Shown here in pieces: positions 1-9,872 of a DNA stretch of 64,000 nt. This stretch comes from Luteimicrobium xylanilyticum (GTDB lineage: Bacteria; Actinomycetota; Actinomycetes; Actinomycetales; Cellulomonadaceae). Position numbers and translations under genes: made by a program. The notes under the pieces were generated by a model. The model did not search any database. It worked only from the letters and a program-made list of their open reading frames with translations, and was not told the DNA's origin. The DNA lies in contig NZ_CP045529.1 of NCBI RefSeq assembly GCF_009429125.1, forward strand, positions 248,001 to 312,000, given 5' to 3'. Position 1 is the stretch's first letter; every line of letters starts with the position of its first letter.

Positions 1-1531
1 CGAACGGCCACAGCGGCGCCCGGCGCCACGGGACGAGCATCGCGACGGCCGTGATGACGACGTCGAGCGCGATCACGACGCCGGCGAGCGTCCACGCGGG
101 CGCACCGCTGCGCCACCAGGGCACGGCGTTCGCGAGGGTCGTCGCGACGGGGATCGACCCGAGCGCGATGCCGACGGCGACGAGGCCCTTGAGCACGCCG
201 GACGGGTTCTCGCGCAGCCAGCGGCCGACGGCGCCGAGCCGTTTGGCGTCGAGGCGAAGCACGACCGTCGCGAACGCGTAGAGCGCGAGGTTGGCGAGGA
301 TGAGCAGCAGGTAGAAGTTCGCGATCAGGGGCTTGACCGCGGACGCGTGCTTGCTGACGTCGACGAGGCCGTCGAGCCGGTCGGTGCCCGACGCGTCGGA
401 ACGGGTGGTGCCGATGGTCGTGCCGACCGTGGCGCTCTCGGGGACGGACGCGTCGATCCCGAGCGCCTCCACGACCGTCGGCAGGACGTCGGTGTCCTGG
501 ATCATGCCGGGCTGCCGGGTCGACCCGGCGGCGAGGACGGTGTGCCCGCCGGCCGCGTCGCCGTGCGTGCTGATCGCGGGGCCGGTGCCGAGGGCGAGCT
601 GCAGGTGCGAGGTCCGGTTCGAGTCGGCGAGCGACGCGACGAGCACGGAGGTGTCCGACGCGCGGGAGGACGCCGTCACCGCGGCGAGCACGGCGCCCAC
701 GTTCGCGTCGACCGCCTTCACCTGCTTCGCGTGCGAGGCGGCCACCTCCTCGGCCGTGAGCGGCTCCTCGCCCGGCTGGGCCGCGGGGTCGAGCACCGCC
801 CCGGCGTCGACGACGACGAGGCGTGACGTCCCGAGCGCCGTCGACACCGCGTTCTTCAGCCCTGCGGCGTCCGACGGCGCGTCGACGTGCGTGCCCGCGA
901 CCTTGCCGTCCTTGGTCGCGACCGCGATGGCGGCGCCCGGGCCGATCGACGTGGTGGCCAGGCCGGTGGCCTGGACCGCGTCGCCGAGGACCCCGAGGGT
1001 CGCGTCGAAGCTCTGGTGCGCGACGGCGTCCTGGTACTCGGCCCAGTCCGGCACCGTGCCGCCGGTGCCGTCGGAGGACGAGTCGGTCGGGTCGTCGGGC
1101 ACGCGGCACGTGGGCTGGGTGTGCGGGGCGATGTCGCCCGCGCGTCGTCCGGACGACACGGCGAGCCACCCGTCGACGGGGCACGTGCTCGAGCGGACCG
1201 TCCGCACCACGTTGACGCCGGGGGCGACGCCGACGAGGTCGTCGGCCGCCGGGGCCGACCCGTCGGCGGGGGTCCCGCCGAGCGCCTTCCAGATGTTCGG
1301 CGTCGTGGTGGGGGAGACGTCCTCGGGCTGCACCCCGCCCGTGCCGACGAGGACGAAGGGGCCGTCCGACGCCGACGCCGCGGACGCGACCTCCGGGGCC
1401 GCCGTCGCGGTGCTCGCCCCGACCGCCCCGGCCAGGCCGATCGCGACGGTGACGGACGCGACGAGCGCCGTCGTCCGCCGGAGGAGGCGTCGGGAACGGG
1501 CAGAGGTCGTCGCGGGAAGGTCGAGCGGCAC
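1..1531 (-). CDS. Membrane protein with extracytoplasmic phosphodiesterase-like region, C-terminus cut by window edge
   Basis: A continuous frame starts at GTG 1531 and runs off the left edge (510 codons seen). The start is supported by a TAGGCT hexamer at 1544-1539, seven nt upstream, as in a leaderless promoter. Residues about 12-40 form an Arg-preceded hydrophobic signal sequence or anchor. A long Asp/Thr/Ala-rich extracytoplasmic stretch follows, with a segment reading [14 protein letters not shown] that resembles the end of alkaline-phosphatase-superfamily domains. Three or more membrane helices begin near residue 410 ([17 protein letters not shown]). No complete metal-binding motif set was found, so activity is doubtful. 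The function is not recognised beyond this fold impression. Confidence 0.7.
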   Translation of the reverse strand, partial: MPLDLPATTSARSRRLLRRTTALVASVTVAIGLAGAVGASTATAAPEVASAASASDGPFVLVGTGGVQPEDVSPTTTPNIWKALGGTPADGSAPAADDLVGVAPGVNVVRTVRSSTCPVDGWLAVSSGRRAGDIAPHTQPTCRVPDDPTDSSSDGTGGTVPDWAEYQDAVAHQSFDATLGVLGDAVQATGLATTSIGPGAAIAVATKDGKVAGTHVDAPSDAAGLKNAVSTALGTSRLVVVDAGAVLDPAAQPGEEPLTAEEVAASHAKQVKAVDANVGAVLAAVTASSRASDTSVLVASLADSNRTSHLQLALGTGPAISTHGDAAGGHTVLAAGSTRQPGMIQDTDVLPTVVEALGIDASVPESATVGTTIGTTRSDASGTDRLDGLVDVSKHASAVKPLIANFYLLLILANLALYAFATVVLRLDAKRLGAVGRWLRENPSGVLKGLVAVGIALGSIPVATTLANAVPWWRSGAPAWTLAGVVIALDVVITAVAMLVPWRRAPLWPF

Positions 1532-1576
1532 GGGCCCCAGCCTAGGGGAGCGGCCTCACGGGCCGGTCAGGGCCCG

Positions 1577-2722
1577 TCAGGCGGACCGCACGACGAGGGT
1601 GCCCGGCTCGACCCACGCGGTCACGCGTCGCGCGCGACCGAGGAGGTCGCCGTCGACCTGGACGTGCTCGCCCGCGCCGGCCTCGACCTCGATCCGCACC
1701 CGCCGGGCGGGGCTGGTGTCGATCCGGCCGGCGCGCGGCAGGTCGCCCGACGACACCCCGATGCCCTGCATGACGACCTCGCCGAACACCTGCGCCCAGC
1801 CCACCAGCCCGGCGCGGGCGTCGATCGCGACGACGTCGAGGCGACCGTCGTCGATGACGGCGTCGGGGATGAGCGTGATCCCGCCGGGCAGGAGCCCGCA
1901 GTTGCCGACCATGAGGCTGCGGACCCGCGTGTCGACGGCGGGCGCGTCGTCGATCTCGATCCGCATCCGGCTGCGCCGCCCGTGCAGGTGCCGGACGCCC
2001 GCGAAGAAGTAGGCCATCCAGCCGACCTTCGACTTCAGGGTGGGGTCGGCGTCGGCGACCATCGCGGCGTCGAAACCGAGCCCGGCGATGACGAGGAAGA
2101 GGTGGTCGACGTCACGCGCGCCCTCGCTGTCCGGCCCGGGCTCGTCGGCGTACTCGTCGACCCGCAGGCGCCCGACGTCGACGTGCCGGTCGTGCCCGGA
2201 GATGACGGTGGCGAGCGCGTCCTCGACGGAGGTCGTCGAGATGTCGAGGTTGCGCGCGAGGAGGTTGCCGGTGCCGCGGGGCAGGATGCCCATCGCCCTG
2301 CCGGTCCCGGCCATCGTCTCGGCGACGGCCCGGACGGTCCCGTCCCCGCCGACCGCGACGACGACGTCGGCGCCCGCGGCGAGCGCGTCGCGTGCCTGGC
2401 CGCGGCCCGGGTCCTCGACGGTCGTCTCGAACCAGAGCGGCTCGGGCAGGGCGGCGTCGAGGCAGGCGTCGACGAGCGTGTCGCGGAGCTCGGGCACGCC
2501 GGGCTTGGAGGGGTTGGCGACGAACGCGACGAGCCGCTCCCCGGGCGCCTCCTGCTCGCGGGGGCCGAGACCCGTGCCGTACCGGCGCGCCGGACGGCCC
2601 ATGCGCCGTCCGGCACGGCGGGCCTGGAGGTAGACGACGAGCGCGACCACCAGGGCGGCCAGCGCGACGACGAGCGCCGTCACGCCGATCCACGTCTCCC
2701 AGGGGGTGCTCACGTCGCTCAC
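1577..2722 (-). CDS. Diacylglycerol kinase / lipid kinase family protein
   Basis: 381 residues from GTG 2722; GTG 2713 is an equally possible start. Residues about 5-30 form one membrane anchor. The DAGK catalytic domain follows (N-P-x-K near residue 68, then [14 protein letters not shown], the GGDGT nucleotide-binding loop, and [13 protein letters not shown]). The C-terminal lobe contains [16 protein letters not shown] and ends with a typical VDGD strand. Members phosphorylate diacylglycerol or related lipids at the membrane with ATP; the true substrate here is unknown. It is divergent from serS, with 66 bp between start codons, so the two promoters overlap. The N-terminal anchor is not universal in the family. 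Confidence 0.88.
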   Translation of the reverse strand: MSDVSTPWETWIGVTALVVALAALVVALVVYLQARRAGRRMGRPARRYGTGLGPREQEAPGERLVAFVANPSKPGVPELRDTLVDACLDAALPEPLWFETTVEDPGRGQARDALAAGADVVVAVGGDGTVRAVAETMAGTGRAMGILPRGTGNLLARNLDISTTSVEDALATVISGHDRHVDVGRLRVDEYADEPGPDSEGARDVDHLFLVIAGLGFDAAMVADADPTLKSKVGWMAYFFAGVRHLHGRRSRMRIEIDDAPAVDTRVRSLMVGNCGLLPGGITLIPDAVIDDGRLDVVAIDARAGLVGWAQVFGEVVMQGIGVSSGDLPRAGRIDTSPARRVRIEVEAGAGEHVQVDGDLLGRARRVTAWVEPGTLVVRSA

Positions 2723-2788
2723 CGTATCCGGACGTGGCCTCCGCGCACGCGGCGAAATCCTGCTGCCGCGCCCCGATACGCTGGGGGT

Positions 2789-4069
2789 GTGATCGACCTC
2801 AAGCTTCTCCGGGAGGACCCGGACACCGTCCGTGCCAGCCAGACCGCCCGCGGCGACGACCCCGCGCTCGTCGACGCCGCGCTCGACGCGGACTCGCGGC
2901 GCCGCTCCGCGCTGACCGACTTCGAGTCGCGCCGCGCCGAGCAGAAGTCGCTCGGCAAGCAGGTCGCGCAGGCGCAGGGTGACGAGAAGCAGGCGCTCCT
3001 CGCGCACACCAAGGAGCTCGCGGAGCAGGTGCGGTCGCTCGACGCCGACGCGAAGGCGGCCGGCGAGGAGCTCGACGCGCTGCTGTTCCAGATCGCGAAC
3101 GTCGTCGAGGGGGCGCCCCCCGGCGGCGAGGACGACTACGTCGTGCTGCGGCACGAGGGCACGCCGCGCGACTTCGCTGCCGAGGGCTTCGCCCCCCGTG
3201 ACCACCTCGAGCTGGGCGAGGGGCTGCGGGCGATCGACACCGAGCGCGGCGCCAAGGTCTCGGGTGCGCGCTTCTACTACCTGACCGGCGTCGGTGCCCG
3301 GCTCGAGCTGGCGCTGCTCAACGCGGCCGTCGACCAGGCGGTCGCGGCCGGGTTCACGCCCGTCATCACGCCGACGCTCGTCAAGCCCGAGGTCATGGCC
3401 GGCACGGGCTTCCTCGGCAAGCACGCGGACGAGATCTACCACCTCGGCACGGACGACCTGTACCTCGTCGGGACGAGCGAGGTCGCGCTCGCCGGGTACC
3501 ACAGCGGCGAGATCCTCGACCTGTCGGACGGCCCCAAGCGCTACGCCGGCTGGAGCGCCTGCTACCGCCGCGAGGCCGGCTCGTACGGCAAGGACACGCG
3601 GGGCATCATCCGCGTGCACCAGTTCCACAAGGTCGAGATGTTCAGCTACTGCCGCGTCGAGGACGCTGCCGACGAGCACCAGCGCCTCCTCGCGTGGGAG
3701 GAGCAGATGCTCGCGAAGGCGGGGCTGCCGTACCGCGTCATCGACACCGCGGCCGGCGACCTCGGCTCGAGCGCCGCCCGCAAGTTCGACTGCGAGGCCT
3801 GGCTGCCCACGCAGAACCGCTACCTCGAGCTGACGTCGACGTCGAACTGCACCACCTTCCAGGCCCGCCGCCTGGGCGTGCGCGAGCGGTTCGAGGTCGA
3901 GGGGCGCACGGAGACCCGCCCGGTCGCGACGCTCAACGGCACGCTCGCCACGACCCGCTGGATCGTCGCGATCCTCGAGAACCACCAGCAGGCGGACGGG
4001 TCGGTGGTGGTGCCCGAAGGCCTGCGTGGCTACCTGGGCGGCCTCGAGGTGCTCGAGCCCGTCGGATGA
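2789..4069 (+). CDS. serS: Serine--tRNA ligase
   Basis: 426 residues, normal for bacterial SerRS. An N-terminal coiled-coil arm (about 25-100, rich in Lys/Glu/Ala/Gln) precedes the class II core. Motif 2 reads [20 protein letters not shown] and is followed by QFHKVEMF; motif 3 is [20 protein letters not shown]. The enzyme charges tRNA-Ser, and two tRNA-Ser genes lie in this window. GTG 2789 is chosen because a TACGCT -10 hexamer at 2777-2782 leaves only a 6-nt leader. The frame stays open far upstream, but that part is antisense to the lipid kinase and lacks homology. The stop overlaps the next ATG (ATGA), so the HAD gene is co-translated. Confidence 0.97.
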   Translation: MIDLKLLREDPDTVRASQTARGDDPALVDAALDADSRRRSALTDFESRRAEQKSLGKQVAQAQGDEKQALLAHTKELAEQVRSLDADAKAAGEELDALLFQIANVVEGAPPGGEDDYVVLRHEGTPRDFAAEGFAPRDHLELGEGLRAIDTERGAKVSGARFYYLTGVGARLELALLNAAVDQAVAAGFTPVITPTLVKPEVMAGTGFLGKHADEIYHLGTDDLYLVGTSEVALAGYHSGEILDLSDGPKRYAGWSACYRREAGSYGKDTRGIIRVHQFHKVEMFSYCRVEDAADEHQRLLAWEEQMLAKAGLPYRVIDTAAGDLGSSAARKFDCEAWLPTQNRYLELTSTSNCTTFQARRLGVRERFEVEGRTETRPVATLNGTLATTRWIVAILENHQQADGSVVVPEGLRGYLGGLEVLEPVG

Positions 4070-4926
4070 GCCCGGTCGTCCCGCTGGCCGAGTCCCCCGT
4101 CGACGGTGCGCGACCCTCGGCGTACCTCGTGGCGCTCGACGTCGACGGCACGCTCCTGTCGTGGGCGGACGAGCCCGAGCGCCGGGAGTACATCTCGGAC
4201 GCGGTGCGCGAGGCGGTCGCGGCCGTCCGGGACGCGGGGCACCACCCGGTCATCTCGACCGGGCGCACGGTCCTGGCGACCGTGCCCGTCGCACGCGAGC
4301 TCGGTCTGACCGAGGGCTGGCTGGTCTGCTCCAACGGCGCCGTGACCGCGCGGATCGACCCGTCGGCTCCCGACGGGTTCGTGGTCGAGGAGCAGGTCAC
4401 CTTCGACCCGGCGCCCGCGCTGCGCGCTGTGCTCGAGGGGATCCCCGGTGCGCTCGTCGCCGTAGAGGACCTCGGCCTCGGGCACCGTGTCAACGCCCCG
4501 TGGCCCGACGGCGAGATCACGGGTCGCCAGGACGTCGTGCCGTTCGAGGAGCTCGCGTCGGAACCGGCGACGCGCGTCGTCGTCCGGAGCCCGGAGCGCA
4601 CGCGCGACGACTTCCACGACCTCGTGGACCGGCTGGGCCTCGAGGACGTCACCTACGCCATCGGCTGGACGGCCTGGATGGACATCGCGCCCCAGGGCGT
4701 CACCAAGGGCACCGCGCTCGAGGGCGTGCGGCGCCGGCTCGGGGTCGAGCCGTGGGCGACGGTCGCGATCGGCGACGGGCGCAACGACGTCGGGATGCTC
4801 GAGTGGGCCGCGCGCGGGGTCGCGATGGGCCACGCGGACGACGTCGTGAAGGCCGCCGCGGACGAGGTCACGGGCACGATCGACGAGGACGGCGCGGCGT
4901 CCGTCCTGCGCAGCCTGCTCACGTAG
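4066..4926 (+). CDS. HAD superfamily hydrolase (Cof-type phosphatase)
   Basis: 286 residues. Motif I is [10 protein letters not shown] with the nucleophilic DxD(G)T near residue 25. Motif II lies around VISTGR. The C-terminal motif is [14 protein letters not shown], with a long alpha/beta cap between, the arrangement of subfamily IIB (Cof/YbjI-like) phosphatases. These are cytosolic, Mg-dependent, and act on sugar phosphates or similar small metabolites; the substrate cannot be inferred. The start ATG overlaps the serS stop by four bases and the LacI gene follows 16 bp downstream, so serS, this gene and the regulator are probably one transcript. Confidence 0.92.
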   Translation: MSPVVPLAESPVDGARPSAYLVALDVDGTLLSWADEPERREYISDAVREAVAAVRDAGHHPVISTGRTVLATVPVARELGLTEGWLVCSNGAVTARIDPSAPDGFVVEEQVTFDPAPALRAVLEGIPGALVAVEDLGLGHRVNAPWPDGEITGRQDVVPFEELASEPATRVVVRSPERTRDDFHDLVDRLGLEDVTYAIGWTAWMDIAPQGVTKGTALEGVRRRLGVEPWATVAIGDGRNDVGMLEWAARGVAMGHADDVVKAAADEVTGTIDEDGAASVLRSLLT

Positions 4927-4942
4927 CGGCAGAATCAGGGCC

Positions 4943-5962
4943 GTGGCGAGCATCGAGGACGTTGCGCGCACGGCCGGTGTCTCGACCGCGACCGTGTCCC
5001 GGGCGCTGCGAGGCCTTCCCAACGTCACCGAGGCGACGCGCGTCAAGGTCCTGACGGCCGTGGCCGAGCTCGGCTACGTACCGTCGCCGTCGGCCTCGTC
5101 GCTCGCCTCGGGCCGCACGCGCACGATCGGCGTCCTGACGCCGGGCATCGCGCGCTGGTACTTCGGCGAGGTCGTCGACGGCGTCGAGCACGCGCTGCGC
5201 GGCCTCGGGTTCGACGTCCTCCTCTACGCGCTCGGCTCGCCCCGTGACCCGCTGCCGCGGCCGCCCGTCGATCCGAACGTCCTGCGGCGGCGCGTCGACG
5301 GGACGCTCGTCGTGGGGCTGCCGCTCGAGGCCGAGGAGATCTCGTCGCTCGCGGCGCTGGGGGTGCCGCTCGCGTTCGTCGGCTCGGGCCCGCGCGGCCA
5401 GGTCACGCACCGCGTCGACGACGTCGCGGCGGGACTGGCGGCCACACGCCACCTGACCGCCCTGGGGCACCGCGCCGTCGGGCACGTCGCCGGGGCGCAG
5501 GACCCGGTCTCCGAGTGGTCGCCCGCCATGGGCCGCCGGGCCGGCTGGCGGCGGGCGCTCGTCGAGGTCGGTGTGGACGCGCCGTCGTCGTGGGAGGTGG
5601 ACGGGAACTTCGACCTCGAGGGCGGGCGCGCGGCCGGGCACGCGCTCCTCGCGGCCCACCCGGAGCTGACGGCCGTGTTCGCGTCGTCGGACGAGATGGC
5701 GATGGGGGTGATCTTGGCGGCGCGTGCCGCCGGTCGGAGGGTCCCGGAGGACCTCTCGGTGATCGGTGTCGACGGGCACCCGCACGGCGAGCTCGTCGGG
5801 CTCACGACCGTCGCGCAGGACGCGTTCCAGCAGGGTCAGGACGCGGCGCTGGTCCTGCTGCAGATGGTGCTGGGGGAGCGGGCGCCGGAGGCGGTGACGT
5901 ACCCGACCCGGCTGGTGCGGCGATCGTCGACGGCGGGTCCGCGGACGGTGGCCGAATCGTGA
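4943..5962 (+). CDS. LacI family transcriptional regulator
   Basis: 339 residues from GTG 4943. The LacI helix-turn-helix is at residues 2-50 (IEDVARTAGVSTATVSRALRG, then the hinge AELGYVPSPSASSLASGRT). A periplasmic-binding-protein-like effector domain fills the rest and ends with the usual dimer segment (FASSDEMAMGVILAARAAG; VIGVDGHPHGELVGLTTV). Such proteins repress catabolic genes until a sugar binds. The sugar ABC importer starts 363 bp downstream, and two LacI-type half-symmetric sites lie in the gap, so this is the likely repressor of that operon and possibly of itself. A weak CAGAAT hexamer 7 nt before the start would allow an internal leaderless transcript. Confidence 0.95.
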   Translation: MASIEDVARTAGVSTATVSRALRGLPNVTEATRVKVLTAVAELGYVPSPSASSLASGRTRTIGVLTPGIARWYFGEVVDGVEHALRGLGFDVLLYALGSPRDPLPRPPVDPNVLRRRVDGTLVVGLPLEAEEISSLAALGVPLAFVGSGPRGQVTHRVDDVAAGLAATRHLTALGHRAVGHVAGAQDPVSEWSPAMGRRAGWRRALVEVGVDAPSSWEVDGNFDLEGGRAAGHALLAAHPELTAVFASSDEMAMGVILAARAAGRRVPEDLSVIGVDGHPHGELVGLTTVAQDAFQQGQDAALVLLQMVLGERAPEAVTYPTRLVRRSSTAGPRTVAES

Positions 5963-5987
5963 CCGGCGTGGCCTTGCGCGGTTCCCG

Positions 5988-6002
5988 TGGAAGCGTTTCC
6001 AT
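5988..6002. promoter_or_regulatory. LacI-type operator candidate 1
   Basis: TGGAAGCGTTTCCAT is a near-perfect dyad with the central GCG typical of LacI/CcpA-class operators. It lies 26 bp after the LacI stop codon and about 320 bp upstream of the binding-protein gene, a position that suits a looping partner of the second site. Confidence 0.55.
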
Positions 6003-6215
6003 GAGAGACGTGCGCGCCGCCCGGCCGGGCGGCCGCGCACGCGCTGCCGTCCGGGTGGGGTGCTCGACACCGCCCCCGGCGTGTCCCGGCTCGGCGGCGG
6101 GCGGACGGGCTGGTCGGCAGCCCCGCGCCTGCTGCTGACGCCGCACCGCATCCACCCCGCGTCCGTCATCGAATCGTGACCAGGAAACGCGCGTGTACGG
6201 GTTGCACCGCGAGGG

Positions 6216-6230
6216 TGTAAGCGCTTGCAT
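6216..6230. promoter_or_regulatory. LacI-type operator candidate 2
   Basis: TGTAAGCGCTTGCAT contains the perfect core AAGCGCTT, the symmetric AGCGCT centre of LacI-family sites. It is about 95 bp upstream of the binding-protein start, where it could block transcription of the importer operon. Confidence 0.65.
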
Positions 6231-6325
6231 CTGGAGAGGACGCGACGACGCGGACGGCCCGATGAGCAGGGACGGTCATCCGGCGGCGCACGAGAACCGG
6301 CGAGGACGCCGGGGAAGGGCATGAC

Positions 6326-7693
6326 ATGAGACGAAGCAGGATCCTGACGGCGGCGGCGACCGGGGCGGCGGTCGCGCTGGTCGCGGCAGGCTGTTCGAGC
6401 GGTAGCTCCGACGACAACTCGACCAAGGCCGGCAGCGCGCCGACCCTCACCGGCGACTGCGCCCAGTTCCAGGCCTACGCCGGCCACAGCGGGTCGAAGG
6501 TCACGATGTTCGGCTCGATCCTCAGCCCCGAGTCGGACTCGCTCAACAAGTCGTGGGCCGACTTCCAGAAGTGCACCGGGATCACCATCCAGTACACCGG
6601 CTCGAACACCTTCGAGTCCGACCTCCCGGTCAAGGTCAACGGCGGCAACGCCCCCGACCTGGCGATCATCCCGCAGCCCGGCCTCCTCCAGCAGATGGTC
6701 CACACGGGCACGGTCAAGGCGCCGCCCGAGCAGACCGTCAAGAACGAGGACAACTGGAACGCGGCCTGGAAGGGCTACGGGAGCGTCGACGGCAAGTTCT
6801 ACGCCGCCCCCATGAGCGCGAACATGAAGTCGCTCGTCTGGTACTCGCCCGCGTACTTCAAGAAGATGGGTTACACCGTCCCCACGACGTGGGCCGACCT
6901 GATGACCCTGTCGAGCAAGATGGCGTCCGACATGACCGGCACCGCCAAGCCGTGGTGCGGCGGCATCAGCTCGGGGACCGCCTCGGGGTGGCCCGCGACG
7001 GACTGGCTCGAGCAGGTCGTCCTCGGCACCTACGGTGGCGACGTCTACGACGACTGGATCAGCCACAAGATCAAGTTCTCCGACTCCCAGATCCAGGACG
7101 CGATGAAGACGGTCCAGAACTGGATGCTGAACCCCGACTGGGTCAACGGCGGCTACGGCGACGTCAAGACCATCGCGACCACGACGTTCCAGAACGCCGG
7201 ACTGCCGATCCTCAAGGACAAGTGCGGCATGCTGCAGCAGGCGTCGTTCTACGAGGCCCAGTGGCCCAAGGGCACGAAGGTCGGGCCCGACGGCGACGTC
7301 AACGCGTTCTACCTGCCGGCGGTCAACCCGGACATCAAGACGCCCGTCGAGGGCGGCGGCGAGTTCGTGACCGCGTTCTCCGACAAGCCGGCCGTGCAGG
7401 CCGTGCAGAACTACCTGTCGAGCCCGGAGTGGGCAGACAGCCGGATCAAGGTGGCGCCGGGCTGGGTGTCGGCGAACGAGAAGGTCGACCAGAGCCTGTA
7501 CACGGACCCGATCGACAAGCTGTCCGCGAAGTACCTCGCCGATCCGAACGCGACCTTCCGGTTCGACGCCTCCGACTCGATGCCGGCAGCGGTCGGTTCG
7601 GGCACGTTCTGGAAGGGCATGGTCGACTGGTTCGGCAGCGGCAAGTCCGCCGCCGACGTCGCGAAGGAGATCGACGCGTCCTGGCCGAGCTGA
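6326..7693 (+). CDS. Sugar ABC transporter substrate-binding lipoprotein
   Basis: 455 residues. The signal peptide ends in the lipobox LVAAGCSSG, so the protein is lipid-anchored outside the membrane. The mature part has the cluster-B binding-protein layout (MalE/UgpB type): an early beta-strand FGSILSPESD, a hinge PTTWADLMTLSSKMA and an aromatic-rich C-terminal lobe with many Trp and Tyr (ASFYEAQWPKG; GTFWKGMVDWFG), typical of oligosaccharide stacking. It delivers sugar to the two permeases that follow. ATG 6326 is chosen over ATG 6321 because GGAAGGG is better spaced and the shorter frame begins directly with Arg residues. The sugar is unknown; alpha- or beta-glucosides fit the wider context. 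Confidence 0.93.
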   Translation: MRRSRILTAAATGAAVALVAAGCSSGSSDDNSTKAGSAPTLTGDCAQFQAYAGHSGSKVTMFGSILSPESDSLNKSWADFQKCTGITIQYTGSNTFESDLPVKVNGGNAPDLAIIPQPGLLQQMVHTGTVKAPPEQTVKNEDNWNAAWKGYGSVDGKFYAAPMSANMKSLVWYSPAYFKKMGYTVPTTWADLMTLSSKMASDMTGTAKPWCGGISSGTASGWPATDWLEQVVLGTYGGDVYDDWISHKIKFSDSQIQDAMKTVQNWMLNPDWVNGGYGDVKTIATTTFQNAGLPILKDKCGMLQQASFYEAQWPKGTKVGPDGDVNAFYLPAVNPDIKTPVEGGGEFVTAFSDKPAVQAVQNYLSSPEWADSRIKVAPGWVSANEKVDQSLYTDPIDKLSAKYLADPNATFRFDASDSMPAAVGSGTFWKGMVDWFGSGKSAADVAKEIDASWPS

Positions 7694-7723
7694 TGCTCGA
7701 CCGCTGAGCGATCGACGCCGGGC

Positions 7724-7760
7724 CGCCCCGGCCCGCGGGTGCCACCCGCGGGCCGGGGCG
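7724..7760 (+). terminator. Strong intra-operon hairpin after the binding-protein gene
   Basis: A 16-bp perfect GC stem (7724-7739 with 7745-7760) and a 5-nt loop lie 31 bp after the binding-protein stop and 39 bp before the permease start. No U-tract follows. In sugar importers such a hairpin usually stabilises or partly terminates the message, so that far more binding protein than permease is made. Confidence 0.7.
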
Positions 7761-7798
7761 CCGCCCCCTCCCACCCCTGAACGACTGGAGGCTCCTCC

Positions 7799-8845
7799 GT
7801 GGTCGGAACGTCCCTCGGCCAGGCCCTGCCCATGGCTCCGCCCCTGGCGACGAGCACCTTCTCCCAGGCGAGCGGCACGCTGCTCGGCGCGATCGGCGCC
7901 GTCGCCGGCTTCCTCGCGATCCTGGCCGTCATCTTCTTCGTGGCCGGCCGGGTCACGGGTCGGCTGCAGAAGCCCCTCGCCGTCATCATCTGCCTGGTCC
8001 CCGCGCTCTTCCTGCTCCTGCTCGGGCTGATCGTCCCCGCGATCACGACCATCAACAACAGCTTCAAGAACCAGCAGTTCCTCGGCGAGCTCGGCACCAA
8101 GTACGTCGGGCTGAAGAACTACCAGTTCGCGTTCACCGACTCGTACACGCTGCAGACGATCCTGCGCACATTCCTCTGGCTCATCATCGTCCCGACGATC
8201 ACGGTGATCATCGGGCTCGTCGCAGCGCTGCTGCTCGACCGGATGCGCCGGAACGCGGTCCCGAAGACGCTGCTCTTCCTGCCGACGGCGATCTCGTTCG
8301 TCGGCGCCTCGGTGATCTGGGGCTACGTCTACGACTACCGCGCGCCGGGGTCGCCCCAGACCGGCCTGCTGAGCGCCGTCGTCATGAAGCTCGGCTGGCA
8401 CAACCCGCCGCACTGGCTGATCTCGTCGCCGATCAACACGTTCCTGCTCATGGTCATCATGATCTGGATCCAGGTCGGCTTCGCCATGGTGGTGCTGAAC
8501 GCGGCGCTCAAGTCGATCCCCGACGAGATCATCGAGTCGGCCCGCCTCGAGGGTGCCAGCGGGTTCCGGCTGTTCCGGACCATCCAGGTGCCGATGATCC
8601 GCAGCACCGTCGTCGTGGTGCTCACCACGGTCATGATCACGACGCTCAAGGTGTTCGACATCGTCTTCACCGTGACCAACGGCAACTACAACACGGACGT
8701 GCTCGCGCGGCAGATGTACGCCGACATGTTCGTCACGAGCCAGGTGAGCCGCGGCAGCGCGCTCGCGGTCATCCTCTTCGTGATCGTCCTGCCGCTCATG
8801 TTCTACAACATCCGCCAGCTGCGACGGGAGCGTACGGAACGATGA
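7799..8845 (+). CDS. Sugar ABC transporter permease (MalF/UgpA type)
   Basis: 348 residues from GTG 7799, preceded by ACTGGAGG about 8 nt away. The protein has an unusually long first part with two hydrophobic segments (about 22-50 and 62-88) before the MetI-like domain, which starts around TILRTFLWLIIVP. The EAA loop reads ESARLEGASGFRLFRTIQVP and contacts the ATPase. With the next gene it forms the membrane channel of the importer. The last codons overlap the next ATG (8842-8845), which indicates translational coupling. No ATPase gene follows. Confidence 0.93.
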   Translation: MVGTSLGQALPMAPPLATSTFSQASGTLLGAIGAVAGFLAILAVIFFVAGRVTGRLQKPLAVIICLVPALFLLLLGLIVPAITTINNSFKNQQFLGELGTKYVGLKNYQFAFTDSYTLQTILRTFLWLIIVPTITVIIGLVAALLLDRMRRNAVPKTLLFLPTAISFVGASVIWGYVYDYRAPGSPQTGLLSAVVMKLGWHNPPHWLISSPINTFLLMVIMIWIQVGFAMVVLNAALKSIPDEIIESARLEGASGFRLFRTIQVPMIRSTVVVVLTTVMITTLKVFDIVFTVTNGNYNTDVLARQMYADMFVTSQVSRGSALAVILFVIVLPLMFYNIRQLRRERTER

Positions 8846-9789
8846 CGACCATCACGCCCCCGCTGGACCCGGCCCAGGACGAGGTGCTCCACGGCAAGGA
8901 GGCCTCGCGCGCCGTCCGCAAGGCCCTCAGCTCACCGATCGCGTCCGCCGCGGTCATCCTGCTCTCGGTGCTGTGGACCATCCCGACCCTCGGGCTGTTC
9001 ATCAACTCCTTCCGCTCCAAGGAGGACGCGGCGACCACCGGCTGGTGGGAGTTCTTCGTCCACCCGAGCTTCAGCCTCGACACCTACAAGCAGGTCCTCA
9101 CCGCCGACGGCGGCCTGACCCTGCCGCTGGTCAACTCCCTGGCCATCACGATCCCGGCGACGATCATCCCGATCTTCATCGCCTCCATGGCGGCGTACGC
9201 GCTGGCGTGGATGCGGTTCCGGGGGAGCGACGCGATCTTCTTCACGATCTTCGCGCTGCAGGTCGTGCCGCTCCAGATGGCCCTCGTCCCGCTCCAGCAG
9301 TACTACGTCAAGGGACTGCAGGTCTTCGGGGTCACGATCATCCCCTCGCCGCACGTCAACGGGACGCTGGCGCAGATCTGGATCTCGCACACGATGTTCT
9401 CGCTGCCGCTCGCGGTGTTCCTGCTGCACAACTTCGTGGCGCAGATCCCCGAGTCGCTCATCGAGGCGGCGCGCGTCGACGGGGCACCCCACCTGCGGAT
9501 CTTCCGCTCGATCGTGCTCCCGCTGTCGATGCCGGCGATCGCGTCGTTCGCGATCTTCCAGTTCCTCTGGGTCTGGAACGACCTGCTCGTCGCCAAGACG
9601 TTCGGCAGCTCCGACCCGGCCCAGCAACCCGTGACCGCACGGTTGCAGAGCCTGACGGGAAGCTTCGGTGCGCACCAGGAGCTCCTCGCGCCCGCCGGTT
9701 TCATCGCGATCGTGATCCCGCTGATCGTGTTCCTCGCGCTCCAGCGGTACTTCGCGCGCGGGCTCCTGGCGGGCTCCGTCAAGGGTTGA
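8842..9789 (+). CDS. Sugar ABC transporter permease (MalG/UgpE type)
   Basis: 315 residues with an ATGA overlap to the preceding permease. An N-terminal cytosolic stretch of about 30 residues is followed by a first helix (SAAVILLSVLWTIPTLGLFI), the MetI-like core and the EAA loop IEAARVDGAPHLRIFRSIVL near residue 215. The C-terminus ends FARGLLAGSVKG, a nearly invariant ending of MalG-type carbohydrate permeases. It is the second channel subunit of the importer. A strong terminator follows 31 bp after the stop, so the operon ends here without an ATPase; a shared MsiK-like ATPase encoded elsewhere would be needed. Confidence 0.94.
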   Translation: MTTITPPLDPAQDEVLHGKEASRAVRKALSSPIASAAVILLSVLWTIPTLGLFINSFRSKEDAATTGWWEFFVHPSFSLDTYKQVLTADGGLTLPLVNSLAITIPATIIPIFIASMAAYALAWMRFRGSDAIFFTIFALQVVPLQMALVPLQQYYVKGLQVFGVTIIPSPHVNGTLAQIWISHTMFSLPLAVFLLHNFVAQIPESLIEAARVDGAPHLRIFRSIVLPLSMPAIASFAIFQFLWVWNDLLVAKTFGSSDPAQQPVTARLQSLTGSFGAHQELLAPAGFIAIVIPLIVFLALQRYFARGLLAGSVKG

Positions 9790-9820
9790 GCCGACCGCCC
9801 GACCCGGCGCCGACGCGAAC

Positions 9821-9850
9821 GGCCGCCCTCCTCGACCGAGGAGGGCGGCC
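9821..9850 (+). terminator. Bidirectional terminator after the sugar importer operon
   Basis: A 14-bp GC stem (9821-9834 with 9837-9850) with a minimal loop lies between the convergent importer operon and the DUF805 gene. It is symmetric, so it could stop both transcripts. Confidence 0.8.
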
Positions 9851-9872
9851 GTCGTCGTGCACGGCCCTGGCG

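Larger units (their letters stand above)
5963..6325 (+). promoter_or_regulatory. Control region of the sugar ABC operon (363 bp, no gene)
   Basis: No convincing coding frame was found. The region holds two LacI-family operator-like sites (listed separately) and, just before the binding-protein start, a GGGGAAGGG ribosome-binding stretch 4-12 nt upstream of ATG 6326. It lies downstream of the LacI gene on the same strand, so read-through from the regulator is possible. Confidence 0.6.

Noticed and set aside
333-2012. Long plus-strand open frame at the left end
   Set aside because: It is antisense to the membrane protein and lipid kinase, with composition rich in Arg/Ser/Thr/Pro and no domains. 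High GC makes such mirror frames common.
887-2788. N-terminal extension of about 630 residues on SerS
   Set aside because: The extra part is antisense to two genes, lacks homology, and a leaderless promoter at 2777-2782 fits the start at 2789.
4919-8413. Minus-strand open frame of over 1,100 codons
   Set aside because: It is the mirror of the LacI gene, binding protein and first permease, which all have clear motifs in the plus direction.
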